NCBI GenBank assembly: GCA_964577435.1
Contig: CAZNZD010000091.1
Span: 1 to 5,213, forward strand
DNA: 5,213 nt
Direction of reading: 5' to 3'
Source: MWDF01 sp964577435
GTDB taxonomy: Bacteria > Bacillota > DTU025 > MWDF01
The position numbers and the translations under genes are program-made. The notes beneath the pieces were generated by a model, which worked only from the letters and a program-made list of their open reading frames with translations, ran no database searches and was not told where the DNA came from. How positions within the stretch are numbered: the first letter of the stretch is position 1; each line of letters starts with the position of its first letter. This document shows, piece after piece, positions 1 through 5,213 of this stretch.

Positions 1-1050
1 GGCTACCTCACCGAGGCGGTGAAGGTCTCAAACGACCATCCGGTGCTGGTAGACAGGTACCTGCTGGGCCGAGAGGTAGAAGTCGACGCGATAAGCGACG
101 GCAAGGACGTGCTCATCCCCGGCGTCATGGAGCACCAGGAGAGGGCGGGGGTGCATTCGGGAGACTCCACCGCCATATACCCCACGGTGAACCTGAGCAT
201 CGAGGAGAAGGACGAGATAATAAGGACCACGACGAGGCTTGCGAGGGCACTAAGGGTCAAGGGCCTCATGAACGTGCAGTATGTGATACACGCAGGCAAG
301 GTCTACATCATCGAGGTGAACCCGAGGGCTAGTCGCACCGTGCCCTTCATGAGCAAGGTGACCGGGGTCCCCATGGTGAGGCTTGCAACCGCGATCTCGA
401 TGGGATCTACGCTAAAGGAGCTGGGATACGAGGGGGGGCTCTGGAAGGAGTCCGGCATATACGCGGTCAAGATGCCCGTGTTCTCGTTCAACAAGCTCAC
501 GGACGTTGAAGTGTCGCTGGGCCCCGAGATGAAATCCACGGGAGAGGTTATCGGCCTCGACAAGAAGCTCAGCAAAGCGCTCCTTAAGGCCTTCCTGGGC
601 GCCGGCTACAGGATACCCGAGAAGGGTGCCATACTCGCCACCCTCGCCGACAAGGACAAGGAGGAGGCGCTTCCGATAATCAGGGGCTATGCGGATGCCG
701 GCTTCAGCGTGTGGGCGACCCCAGGCACGGCGGCCTTCCTTAAGGGCAAGTGCATAAAGGTGAGCGAGGCCGGCAAGATCGGAGACACCGGCCGCGACGT
801 GCTGAGCATCATCCGGGACGGCACGGTAAGCCTGGTCATAAACACTCCGGCCAAGGGCAAGCAGCCTGCAAGGGATGGCTTCAGGATAAGAAGGGCGGCT
901 GTCGAGTTCAACATACCCTGCCTAACGTCGCTGGACACGGCGGGAGGCCTGCTGGACGTCATAAGGCATAGGGGCGAGGAGCCTGAAGGAAGGCTCGGGG
1001 TCTCATCACTAAAGGAGATCTCGGCAGGGTTCAAGGGGGAGGCGCTGTGA
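1..1050 (+). CDS. carB: Carbamoyl-phosphate synthase large subunit, C-terminal part (5'-truncated by window)
   Basis: CarB makes carbamoyl phosphate from bicarbonate, ATP and ammonia delivered by the CarA glutaminase subunit, the first step shared by pyrimidine and arginine synthesis. The reading frame is open from base 1, so the start lies upstream. The 349 codons seen are the last third of a protein usually about 1,070 residues long. They begin inside the second ATP-grasp domain: GVMEHQERAGVHSGDS at about 121-168 and the metal/ATP-binding EVNPRASRTVPF at about 313-348. The linker motif LGPEMKSTGEVIG follows at about 520-558. From about 628 to 1000 lies the C-terminal MGS-like allosteric domain, which in the E. 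coli enzyme binds UMP and IMP. It keeps ATPGTA, a lysine at 775-777 and VINTP, all at effector-contact positions, but the loop after the lysine is divergent. The stop overlaps the pyrK start by 4 nt. Family assignment is very secure. Confidence 0.97.
   Translation, partial: GYLTEAVKVSNDHPVLVDRYLLGREVEVDAISDGKDVLIPGVMEHQERAGVHSGDSTAIYPTVNLSIEEKDEIIRTTTRLARALRVKGLMNVQYVIHAGKVYIIEVNPRASRTVPFMSKVTGVPMVRLATAISMGSTLKELGYEGGLWKESGIYAVKMPVFSFNKLTDVEVSLGPEMKSTGEVIGLDKKLSKALLKAFLGAGYRIPEKGAILATLADKDKEEALPIIRGYADAGFSVWATPGTAAFLKGKCIKVSEAGKIGDTGRDVLSIIRDGTVSLVINTPAKGKQPARDGFRIRRAAVEFNIPCLTSLDTAGGLLDVIRHRGEEPEGRLGVSSLKEISAGFKGEAL
1035..1042 (+). promoter_or_regulatory. Shine-Dalgarno for pyrK GTG start
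   Basis: A purine run GGGGGAGG sits inside the end of carB and finishes 4 nt before a GTG codon at 1047. This supports initiation at that GTG, which forms a GTGA overlap with the carB stop. The spacing is slightly short but usable. Confidence 0.6.
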
Positions 1051-1817
1051 GCGCGGCAAGCATAGACAGGGCACTTGTGACGGAGGTCTGCGACATCGCC
1101 TACGGCATGAAGAGGATGTCCCTCAAGGCTCCGGAGATAGCCCTTGAGGCAAGGCCCGGGCAGTTCGTGATGGTAGGCGTCCAGAGCCCTGGCACAATAC
1201 TCAGAAGGCCCCTGGGCGTCTCCGGCGTCGACCGGGGGGAAGGGCAAGTTATCCTCAGGTTCGCCGTGACCGGCAAGGGCACTAAATGGCTGTCCGAAAG
1301 GAAGCCGGGAGACGAGATCCAGATATCAGGGCCCTTCGGCAGGGGCTTCACCGTGGGCTGCGGACGCCACCTGCTCGTAGGCGGAGGCACAGGCATCGCG
1401 CCGCTTCTATTCCTCAAAGACGAGGTGGAACGCGGAGGCGGTAATGCCGTCCTGGTAGCGGGCGCGAAGGATAGGGCATGCCTCATGGAATCTGACATGC
1501 TCCTGACGGGCTGCGTTGTCGCCACGGAGGACGGAAGCCTCGGAGAGAAGGGCTTCGTGACCGGTCCGATAGGAAGGCTCATCCGCGAGGGGAAGTTCGA
1601 CTCGGCGAGCGCGTGCGGGCCGGTGCCCATGTTAAGGGCCGTGAGGGACATCGCAGTATCTGCGGGCCTTCCTCTTGAAGTCTCGCTTGAGTCCCACATG
1701 GGCTGCGGCACAGGGGCCTGCAACGGGTGCACCTGCCATGAATCGGAGAAGGGCGGGCGCTGGATGAAGGTATGCAAGGACGGCCCCGTGTTCCCGGCCG
1801 GGGAGGTGCTGCTTTGA
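1047..1817 (+). CDS. pyrK: Dihydroorotate dehydrogenase B, electron transfer subunit (FAD, 2Fe-2S)
   Basis: PyrK is the ferredoxin-reductase-like partner of PyrD in class 1B dihydroorotate dehydrogenase. It passes electrons from the FMN of PyrD through a [2Fe-2S] cluster and FAD to NAD+ in the cytoplasm. The 256-residue length is normal. Residues 1-100 form the FAD-binding barrel, with RPGQFVMV at 36-43, RRPLGVSG at 53-60 and GPFGRGF at 95-101. The nucleotide-binding fold carries LLVGGGTGIAPLL at 109-121 and ACGPVPML at 189-196. The C-terminal cluster motif has Cys220, Cys225, Cys228 and Cys243 in CX4CX2CX14C spacing, followed by KDGPVF. This spacing is that of known PyrK proteins, so the cluster is probably intact. 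An extra cysteine, Cys230, lies next to the motif. The GTG start is chosen from the upstream purine run and the normal N-terminal length. The gene overlaps carB and pyrD by 4 nt each. Confidence 0.96.
   Translation: MSAASIDRALVTEVCDIAYGMKRMSLKAPEIALEARPGQFVMVGVQSPGTILRRPLGVSGVDRGEGQVILRFAVTGKGTKWLSERKPGDEIQISGPFGRGFTVGCGRHLLVGGGTGIAPLLFLKDEVERGGGNAVLVAGAKDRACLMESDMLLTGCVVATEDGSLGEKGFVTGPIGRLIREGKFDSASACGPVPMLRAVRDIAVSAGLPLEVSLESHMGCGTGACNGCTCHESEKGGRWMKVCKDGPVFPAGEVLL
1802..1808 (+). promoter_or_regulatory. Shine-Dalgarno deciding the pyrD TTG start
   Basis: GGAGGTG lies at the end of pyrK, 5 nt before a TTG codon at 1814. It is close to a perfect anti-16S match and picks out the TTG rather than the in-frame ATG at 1772, which would add 14 residues (MQGRPRV...) unlike any PyrD N-terminus and overlap pyrK by 46 nt. 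Confidence 0.75.
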
Positions 1818-2746
1818 GCTCAAGGCTTGAAGTGAGCCTTGCGGGGCTCAGGCTCAGAAATCCCGTCATGAGCGCGTCCGGCACCTTCGGCTTCGCCGAC
1901 TGCTTCAACGATTTCTTCGACCCTTCCTCAATGGGGGCGGTCGTTGTGAAGGCGGTCACTCCCGAAGCAAGGAAGGGAAACCCTCCGCAGAGGATAGCCG
2001 AGACAGCGTCAGGCATGCTAAACGCAATCGGCCTTGAGAATCCAGGGCTTAAGGAATACCTGGGAGTACATGCGCCAAGGCTCATGAGGATGGGCACGAA
2101 TGTCATCGTGAACGTGGCGGGCTATACCGTGGAGGACTATGTCCTGGTTGCGAGGGCGGTCGAGGAGGCGGGCGCGGCCCACGCGCTTGAGCTGAACATC
2201 TCATGCCCTAACGTCAAGGAGGGCGGCTATGCGTTCGGCTCGGACGCGGCTTCTGCGGCAGGCCTTACGGCTGCTGTAAGGGGCGCGGTGAAGCTTCCCC
2301 TGATCGTGAAGCTCTCGCCCAACGTGACGGACATATGCTCGATCGCGAAGGCGTGCGAGGGCGAGGGGGCAGACGCCCTGTCGATGATAAACACGCTGCT
2401 GGGCATGGCCATAGACATAAGGACCGGGCGGCCCGTTCTAGCAAACATCACAGGAGGGCTGTCCGGACCTGCCGTGAAGCCCGTCGCGCTCCGGATGGTG
2501 TGGCAGGTTAGCCAGAAGGTCTCGATACCGGTGGTGGGGATGGGCGGCATTACTTCATGGCAGGATGCCCTCGAGTTCATCATGGCGGGGGCGACGGCGG
2601 TCGCGATAGGCACCGGCCAGCTGATGGACCCGCTATGCATACCGAAGGTTATAGAGGGGCTTAACGAGTACTGCGGGGCCGCGGGCCTCGGAAATATAAC
2701 GGAGGCGGTGGGTTCAGCGCATCCGGGAAGGAACGGTGTCAGATGA
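1814..2746 (+). CDS. pyrD: Dihydroorotate dehydrogenase B, catalytic subunit (class 1B, FMN)
   Basis: PyrD oxidises dihydroorotate to orotate with FMN, the fourth step of UMP synthesis. Starting at the TTG the product is 310 residues, normal for class 1B. It opens LEVSLAGLRLRNPVMSASGTFG, the usual N-terminal strand and FMN-binding start. Other landmarks are VVKAVTPE at 44-51 (flavin-contact lysine), NAIGLENPG at 70-78 (substrate loop), LNISCPNVK at 127-135 with Cys131 as the catalytic base (class 1 enzymes use Cys, class 2 use Ser), VKLSPN at 165-170, MINT at 191-194, GGLSGPA at 214-220 and the phosphate-binding GMGGI at 242-246. The last phosphate loop reads AIGTGQLMDP rather than the more usual VGTANF-type sequence, a mild divergence. 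The adjacent pyrK and the class 1B features agree on an NAD+-linked PyrD2K2 enzyme. The stop overlaps the pyrF start (ATGA). Confidence 0.96.
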   Translation: MSSRLEVSLAGLRLRNPVMSASGTFGFADCFNDFFDPSSMGAVVVKAVTPEARKGNPPQRIAETASGMLNAIGLENPGLKEYLGVHAPRLMRMGTNVIVNVAGYTVEDYVLVARAVEEAGAAHALELNISCPNVKEGGYAFGSDAASAAGLTAAVRGAVKLPLIVKLSPNVTDICSIAKACEGEGADALSMINTLLGMAIDIRTGRPVLANITGGLSGPAVKPVALRMVWQVSQKVSIPVVGMGGITSWQDALEFIMAGATAVAIGTGQLMDPLCIPKVIEGLNEYCGAAGLGNITEAVGSAHPGRNGVR

Positions 2747-3462
2747 ACATGCACGAAAGGCTTATTGTCGCCCTGGATTATCCTGATTGGCAGGAGGCGG
2801 AGGCCCTGGTCAGGAAGCTGCCCGAGGCCAGGCACTTCAAAGTGGGCCTCGAGCTTTATCTCGCAAGCTCCGGTTCTGCCGTCAGCAGGCTCAAGGAGCT
2901 CGGCAAGGAGGTCTTCCTCGACCTTAAGTTCCATGACATCCCCCAGACCGTCGCAGGTGCGGTGGCCCAGGCGGCGAGAAGCGGCGCGGACATGATGAAC
3001 GTGCACGCCTCGGGTGGCACCGCGATGCTTGAGGCGGCCGTGAGGGCAAGGGACATCGCCCAGGAAGCCGGCAAAAGGACCAGGCTCATCGCAGTAACAA
3101 TACTTACGAGCCTGGATAACAACGACATCAGGACGGTCGGATACTCCGACAATAGCGCAACCGATGCCGCCGTAAGGCTCGCCGGATTAGCAGAGAAGGC
3201 GGGGCTGGACGGCGTGGTCTGCTCTCCGCATGAGATCTCGCGCATGAGGCAGGCCTACGGCAGCGATTTCGTGCTCGTTACACCGGGAGTGAGGCCCAGC
3301 TGGTCGGAGAAGGGTGACCAGAAGCGAGTGTTCACCCCGTCGGATGCCATAAGAGACGGCGCGGACTATATAGTTGTAGGAAGGCCGATAACCAAGGCCG
3401 AGGTGCCCGCCGAGGCGTACGCCTCGATAATAAGCGAGATGGAGGACGGCATCAATGCTTGA
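2743..3462 (+). CDS. pyrF: Orotidine 5'-phosphate decarboxylase
   Basis: PyrF converts OMP to UMP, the last step of the pathway, without a cofactor. The 239-residue length is typical of the short bacterial (Bacillus-like) group. The TIM-barrel motifs appear in order: LIVALDYP at 7-14 with Asp11, FKVGLELY at 32-39 with Lys33, and the catalytic array FLDLKFHDIP at 58-67 with Asp60, Lys62 and Asp65. VTPGVRP follows at 179-185, and the phosphate-gripping IVVGRPIT at 210-217 with Arg214. All key residues are present. The ATG at 2743 is preferred over the ATG two codons later because a GGGAAGGA sequence at 2725-2732 ends 10 nt before the first and 16 nt before the second. The first ATG also forms a 4-nt overlap with pyrD. 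The 3' end overlaps pyrE by 8 nt. Confidence 0.97.
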   Translation: MNMHERLIVALDYPDWQEAEALVRKLPEARHFKVGLELYLASSGSAVSRLKELGKEVFLDLKFHDIPQTVAGAVAQAARSGADMMNVHASGGTAMLEAAVRARDIAQEAGKRTRLIAVTILTSLDNNDIRTVGYSDNSATDAAVRLAGLAEKAGLDGVVCSPHEISRMRQAYGSDFVLVTPGVRPSWSEKGDQKRVFTPSDAIRDGADYIVVGRPITKAEVPAEAYASIISEMEDGINA

Positions 3463-4030
3463 CGAGAAAGAGGTACTGAAGGCCTTTGAGGACAACTCGG
3501 CGATACTGAAGGGGCACTTCCTCCTTACTTCCGGAAGGCACAGCGACAGGTACATCCAGTGCGCCCTTGTAATGCAGCATCCGGACGTCTGCGCGGAGCT
3601 TTCGGAGGTGCTCGCCTCCAAGCTGCCCCCGGTAAGCGTGGATGTAACCATCGGCCCTGCCATGGGGGGCATCACCCTTGCCTATGAGATGGGCAGGAGG
3701 CTGGGCACGAGGGCATTGTTCGCCGAGCGCGAGGACGGCAAAATGAGCCTGAGGCGGGGTTTCAGCCTAAAGCCGGGTGAGAGGGTGCTTGTCTGCGAGG
3801 ACGTAGTGACGACGGGCGGCTCCGCAAAGGAAGTCGCCGACATGGCGAGGGCGATGGGCTGCGAAGTGACGGCGATAGCCTGCCTTATTGACAGAAGCGG
3901 CGGCAAGGCCGAGCTGGGATATCCGCTACTTAGCGTGCTGAGGATGGAAGTCACATCTTGGGCGCAGGAGGACTGCCCGCTCTGCAAGGCGGGTTCTGCG
4001 CCTTACAAGCCCGGCTCAAGGAAGCTCTAA
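3455..4030 (+). CDS. pyrE: Orotate phosphoribosyltransferase
   Basis: PyrE joins orotate to PRPP to give OMP and pyrophosphate; its product is the substrate of PyrF, encoded just upstream. The 191-residue protein has HFLLTSGRHSDRY at 21-33, the N-terminal signature of the Thermus-type/Gram-positive PyrE branch rather than the E. coli type. IGPAMGGI is at 66-73, the RRGF loop at 100-103, and the PRPP-binding CEDVVTTGGS at 114-123. The C-terminus carries DCPLCKAG (Cys174, Cys177) followed by KPGSR. I recall this CPxC-PGSR tail as characteristic of this branch. Its role is uncertain and could be metal binding or structural. The start at 3455 is supported by GGAGG at 3441-3445, 9 nt upstream, inside pyrF. 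This is the last gene of the operon; a probable terminator begins 23 nt after its stop. Confidence 0.96.
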   Translation: MLDEKEVLKAFEDNSAILKGHFLLTSGRHSDRYIQCALVMQHPDVCAELSEVLASKLPPVSVDVTIGPAMGGITLAYEMGRRLGTRALFAEREDGKMSLRRGFSLKPGERVLVCEDVVTTGGSAKEVADMARAMGCEVTAIACLIDRSGGKAELGYPLLSVLRMEVTSWAQEDCPLCKAGSAPYKPGSRKL

Positions 4031-4053
4031 CCGCGAAAGTATACTTCAGCCGG

Positions 4054-4085
4054 AACCCGCGGCCCTTAACCGGGATGCGGGTTTT
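4054..4085 (+). terminator. Probable Rho-independent terminator of the pyr operon
   Basis: AACCCGC (4054-4060) pairs perfectly with GCGGGTT (4077-4083). An inner CCC/GGG pairing (4063-4065 with 4072-4074) extends the stem above a small internal loop. The downstream arm runs into TTTT (4082-4085), and two G-U pairs could lengthen the base. The T-run is short, so termination may be incomplete. Its position just after pyrE and before an independent RNA gene fits the end of the operon. Confidence 0.6.
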
Positions 4086-4095
4086 GGTGTATCAT
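4066..4095 (+). promoter_or_regulatory. Candidate housekeeping sigma promoter for the 6S-like RNA
   Basis: TATCAT (4090-4095) matches the -10 consensus at 5 of 6 positions. TTAACC (4066-4071) matches the -35 at 4 of 6 and lies 18 bp upstream. The predicted start is at about A4102, which is where the paired foot of the RNA structure begins. The -35 lies in the loop of the pyr terminator, so the two signals overlap. The boxes alone are weak evidence; the agreement with the RNA end is what supports them. Confidence 0.45.
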
Positions 4096-4101
4096 TGGGC
4101 T

Positions 4102-4286
4102 AGAGGGATACCCTGCAGTGTGCGTGTTGCGACGTATTTTCTTCCTACAAGCTATGAAACGGATGCCCTCATCTGCCGGTGGCTCGCATGCCGCCTGAGC
4201 TGCGGACACGAAAAGCCGGAAGTGGGGCGACCAACCTGTCTGGGACAGGGAAGAAAAGCAAGCAATACGGCACCGCGGGGCCTTTT
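4102..4286 (+). ncRNA. ssrS: Probable 6S RNA (RNA polymerase regulator)
   Basis: 6S RNA mimics an open promoter, binds housekeeping RNA polymerase holoenzyme in stationary phase, and serves as template for short product RNAs. The identification rests on hand folding, position and length (about 185 nt, family usually 160-200). The closing stem pairs 4102-4107 with 4281-4286, CCCTGC 4111-4116 with GCGGGG 4275-4280, and TGC+GTGTTGC 4121-4130 with GCAATAC+GCA 4262-4272 around one bulged G. After a small internal loop, TTTTCTTCC 4137-4145 pairs with GGAAGAAAA 4249-4257. Then comes an open central region (5' strand about 4147-4164). Its 3' strand holds a small hairpin, CTGTC/GACAG 4236-4248. An inner arm pairs GCCC...CCGG (4165-4179) with CCGG...GGGC (4216-4228), capped by a GC-rich terminal hairpin. 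6S RNA lying upstream of rarA or a 5-formyltetrahydrofolate cyclo-ligase gene is a known arrangement. No covariance search could be run; another structured RNA remains possible. Confidence 0.72.
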
Positions 4287-4296
4287 CATATCTCTT

Positions 4297-4301
4297 GGGG
4301 G
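4297..4301 (+). promoter_or_regulatory. Ribosome binding site for rarA
   Basis: GGGGG lies 8 nt before the ATG at 4310. It is a weaker Shine-Dalgarno match than the GGAGG sites in the pyr genes, but the spacing is good and favours the 4310 start over the in-frame ATG at 4319, for which the only purine run ends 4 nt upstream. Confidence 0.45.
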
Positions 4302-4309
4302 TATAAGCC

Positions 4310-5213
4310 ATGGGGCGCATGCTCTTCGAGGCGGGAAGCGAGGCGATGCCGCTTGCTGCGAGGATGAGGCCGAGGATGATAGACGAGGTTGTCGGCCAGG
4401 ACCATCTCATCGGCAAGGGCAAGCCCCTTCGGAAGGCCATAGAATCCGACAAGCTGGGCTCGCTAGTGCTCTACGGCCCGCCGGGCTCAGGAAAGACCAC
4501 AATAGCCGAAGTAGTCGCCAACATGACAAGCTCCAAGTTCGTCAGGCTAAATGCCGTCTATTCGGGCGTGGCCGACATAAGGCGCGTAATCTCCGCCGCC
4601 AGGGACGACCTTGCGATGCGGGGTGAGAAGACGGTCGTCTTCATAGATGAGATCCACCGGTTCAACAAGTCTCAGCAGGACGCGCTCCTTCCCGCCGTGG
4701 AGGACGGGTCCATCTGCCTTATCGGCGCCACCACCGAAAACCCCTTCTTCGACATAGTCGCCCCCCTCGTCTCAAGGTCGAGGATATTCATGCTGAAGCC
4801 GATAGGCCAGGATGCCCTTGAGGGGCTTCTTAAGAGGGCCTGCGAGGACCAGGAAAGGGGCCTGGGGGGCCTTGGCCTGGAGTTCGAACCAGAGGCGATA
4901 AGCTATATCGCGCGTCATGCCGGAGGCGATGCGAGAATCGCTTTGAATGTCCTGGAGATGGCCTCCCTTACTGCGGAGGAGGGCAGGGTGAGCCTCACTT
5001 CCGTCAGCGAGATTCTCGGAAGGACGCTCCTTAAGTACGATATGCAGGGAGACATCCACTACGACGTCATCTCAGCCTTCATCAAGAGCATGAGGGGCTC
5101 GGACCCCGACGCCGCGCTCCATTACCTTGCCAGGATGATCGAATCGGGGGAGGACCCGCGCTTCATAGCGAGGAGGATCCTCATCCACGCCTCCGAGGAC
5201 GTCGGAATGGCAG
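4310..5213 (+). CDS. rarA: Replication-associated recombination protein A, AAA+ ATPase (3'-truncated by window)
   Basis: RarA (MgsA/YrvN, relative of eukaryotic WRNIP1) is a clamp-loader-like ATPase that acts on DNA at stalled replication forks and interacts with SSB. The frame is uninterrupted to the window end: 301 codons of a protein usually about 430-450 residues, so the C-terminal tetramerisation part is missing. It starts MGRMLFEAG, then PLAARMRPR at 14-22 and VVGQDHLIG at 27-35. Walker A GPPGSGKT is at 56-63, Walker B VVFIDEIHRF at 109-118 and sensor 1 IGATTENP at 138-145. An arginine-finger region SRSR lies at 155-158 and sensor 2 GGDARIALN at 205-213. The family-typical ISAFIKSMRGSDPDAALHYLARMIESGEDPRFIARR block begins near residue 258 (here broken by nothing unusual). 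NAVYSG at 81-86 carries a tyrosine where Thr or Leu is more usual. The start could be the ATG at 4319 instead. It lies 23 bp after the 6S-like RNA with no clear promoter of its own. Confidence 0.95.
   Translation, partial: MGRMLFEAGSEAMPLAARMRPRMIDEVVGQDHLIGKGKPLRKAIESDKLGSLVLYGPPGSGKTTIAEVVANMTSSKFVRLNAVYSGVADIRRVISAARDDLAMRGEKTVVFIDEIHRFNKSQQDALLPAVEDGSICLIGATTENPFFDIVAPLVSRSRIFMLKPIGQDALEGLLKRACEDQERGLGGLGLEFEPEAISYIARHAGGDARIALNVLEMASLTAEEGRVSLTSVSEILGRTLLKYDMQGDIHYDVISAFIKSMRGSDPDAALHYLARMIESGEDPRFIARRILIHASEDVGMA

Noticed and set aside
687..1247. Long antisense open frames opposite carB, pyrK, pyrD and pyrF
   Set aside because: They mirror conserved genes on the + strand, have Ser/Pro/Arg-rich shadow-like translations and lack family motifs; long antisense frames are expected at this GC content.
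1772..1813. ATG at 1772 as an extended pyrD start
   Set aside because: It would add 14 residues unlike PyrD N-termini and overlap pyrK by 46 nt, while a strong Shine-Dalgarno sits just before the TTG at 1814.
1..4030. PyrR-type attenuators or other regulatory hairpins between the pyr genes
   Set aside because: All junctions overlap, so there is no leader space within the window; any such control would be upstream of the operon.
4037..4046. Perfect 10-bp palindrome AAGTATACTT after pyrE, possibly an operator
   Set aside because: About five such palindromes are expected by chance in a window this size, and it is not placed at a promoter.
4102..4286. The structured gap as SRP RNA, tmRNA, RNase P RNA, a tRNA or a riboswitch
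   Set aside because: I see no SRP GGAA-tetraloop symmetric loop, no tRNA-like ends or TTCGA loop, no RNase P conserved cores and no known aptamer sequence; the single long rod with a central bubble fits 6S better.
4302..4307. TATAAG as a -10 box for rarA
   Set aside because: It lies 2 nt before the ATG, has no -35-like sequence at the right distance, and would give a leaderless transcript within the coding region.
3958..4626. A 222-codon + strand open frame spanning the pyrE end, the non-coding gap and the rarA start
   Set aside because: It overlaps two well-supported genes in another frame, has no recognisable domain, and its composition is what a shifted reading of GC-rich coding DNA gives.

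Overview
This 5.2 kb stretch of bacterial chromosome is about 60% GC by eye. Every gene is on the + strand. It holds the downstream end of a de novo pyrimidine biosynthesis operon, then a short non-coding gap, then the start of a DNA-maintenance gene. The order carB-pyrK-pyrD-pyrF-pyrE matches the distal half of the classical Bacillus-type pyr operon. PyrK with a class 1B PyrD is typical of Firmicutes and other, largely anaerobic, lineages that oxidise dihydroorotate with NAD+. Codon choice is peculiar for this GC content: AGG for arginine and ATA for isoleucine are very common. With 6S RNA and RarA present the host is a bacterium. A Firmicutes or deep-branching Gram-positive/actinobacterial-type anaerobe is my best guess, but the window cannot settle the phylum.

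Layout: 1-1050 is the C-terminal third of carB (carbamoyl-phosphate synthase large subunit), cut by the window start. Then come pyrK (1047-1817), pyrD (1814-2746, TTG start), pyrF (2743-3462) and pyrE (3455-4030). The coding sequences overlap by 4, 4, 4 and 8 nt, so the operon is transcribed as one unit and probably translationally coupled. A compact hairpin with a short T-run (4054-4085) probably ends it. CarB supplies carbamoyl phosphate, PyrD/PyrK oxidise dihydroorotate to orotate, PyrE adds the ribose phosphate to make OMP, and PyrF decarboxylates OMP to UMP. The aspartate transcarbamoylase, dihydroorotase and carA genes would be expected upstream, outside the window.

The 279 bp between pyrE and the next gene is not empty. 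About 4102-4286 folds by hand into a long imperfect hairpin with a central bubble and a small hairpin on the 3' strand of that bubble. This is the architecture of 6S RNA, and it has a plausible promoter just upstream. It lies about 23 bp before rarA (4310 to beyond the window end), which encodes a AAA+ clamp-loader-like ATPase acting at stalled replication forks. The window ends inside rarA after about 301 codons. The region is mostly conserved housekeeping content. I found no mobile element, CRISPR array, tRNA or new defence-like system.
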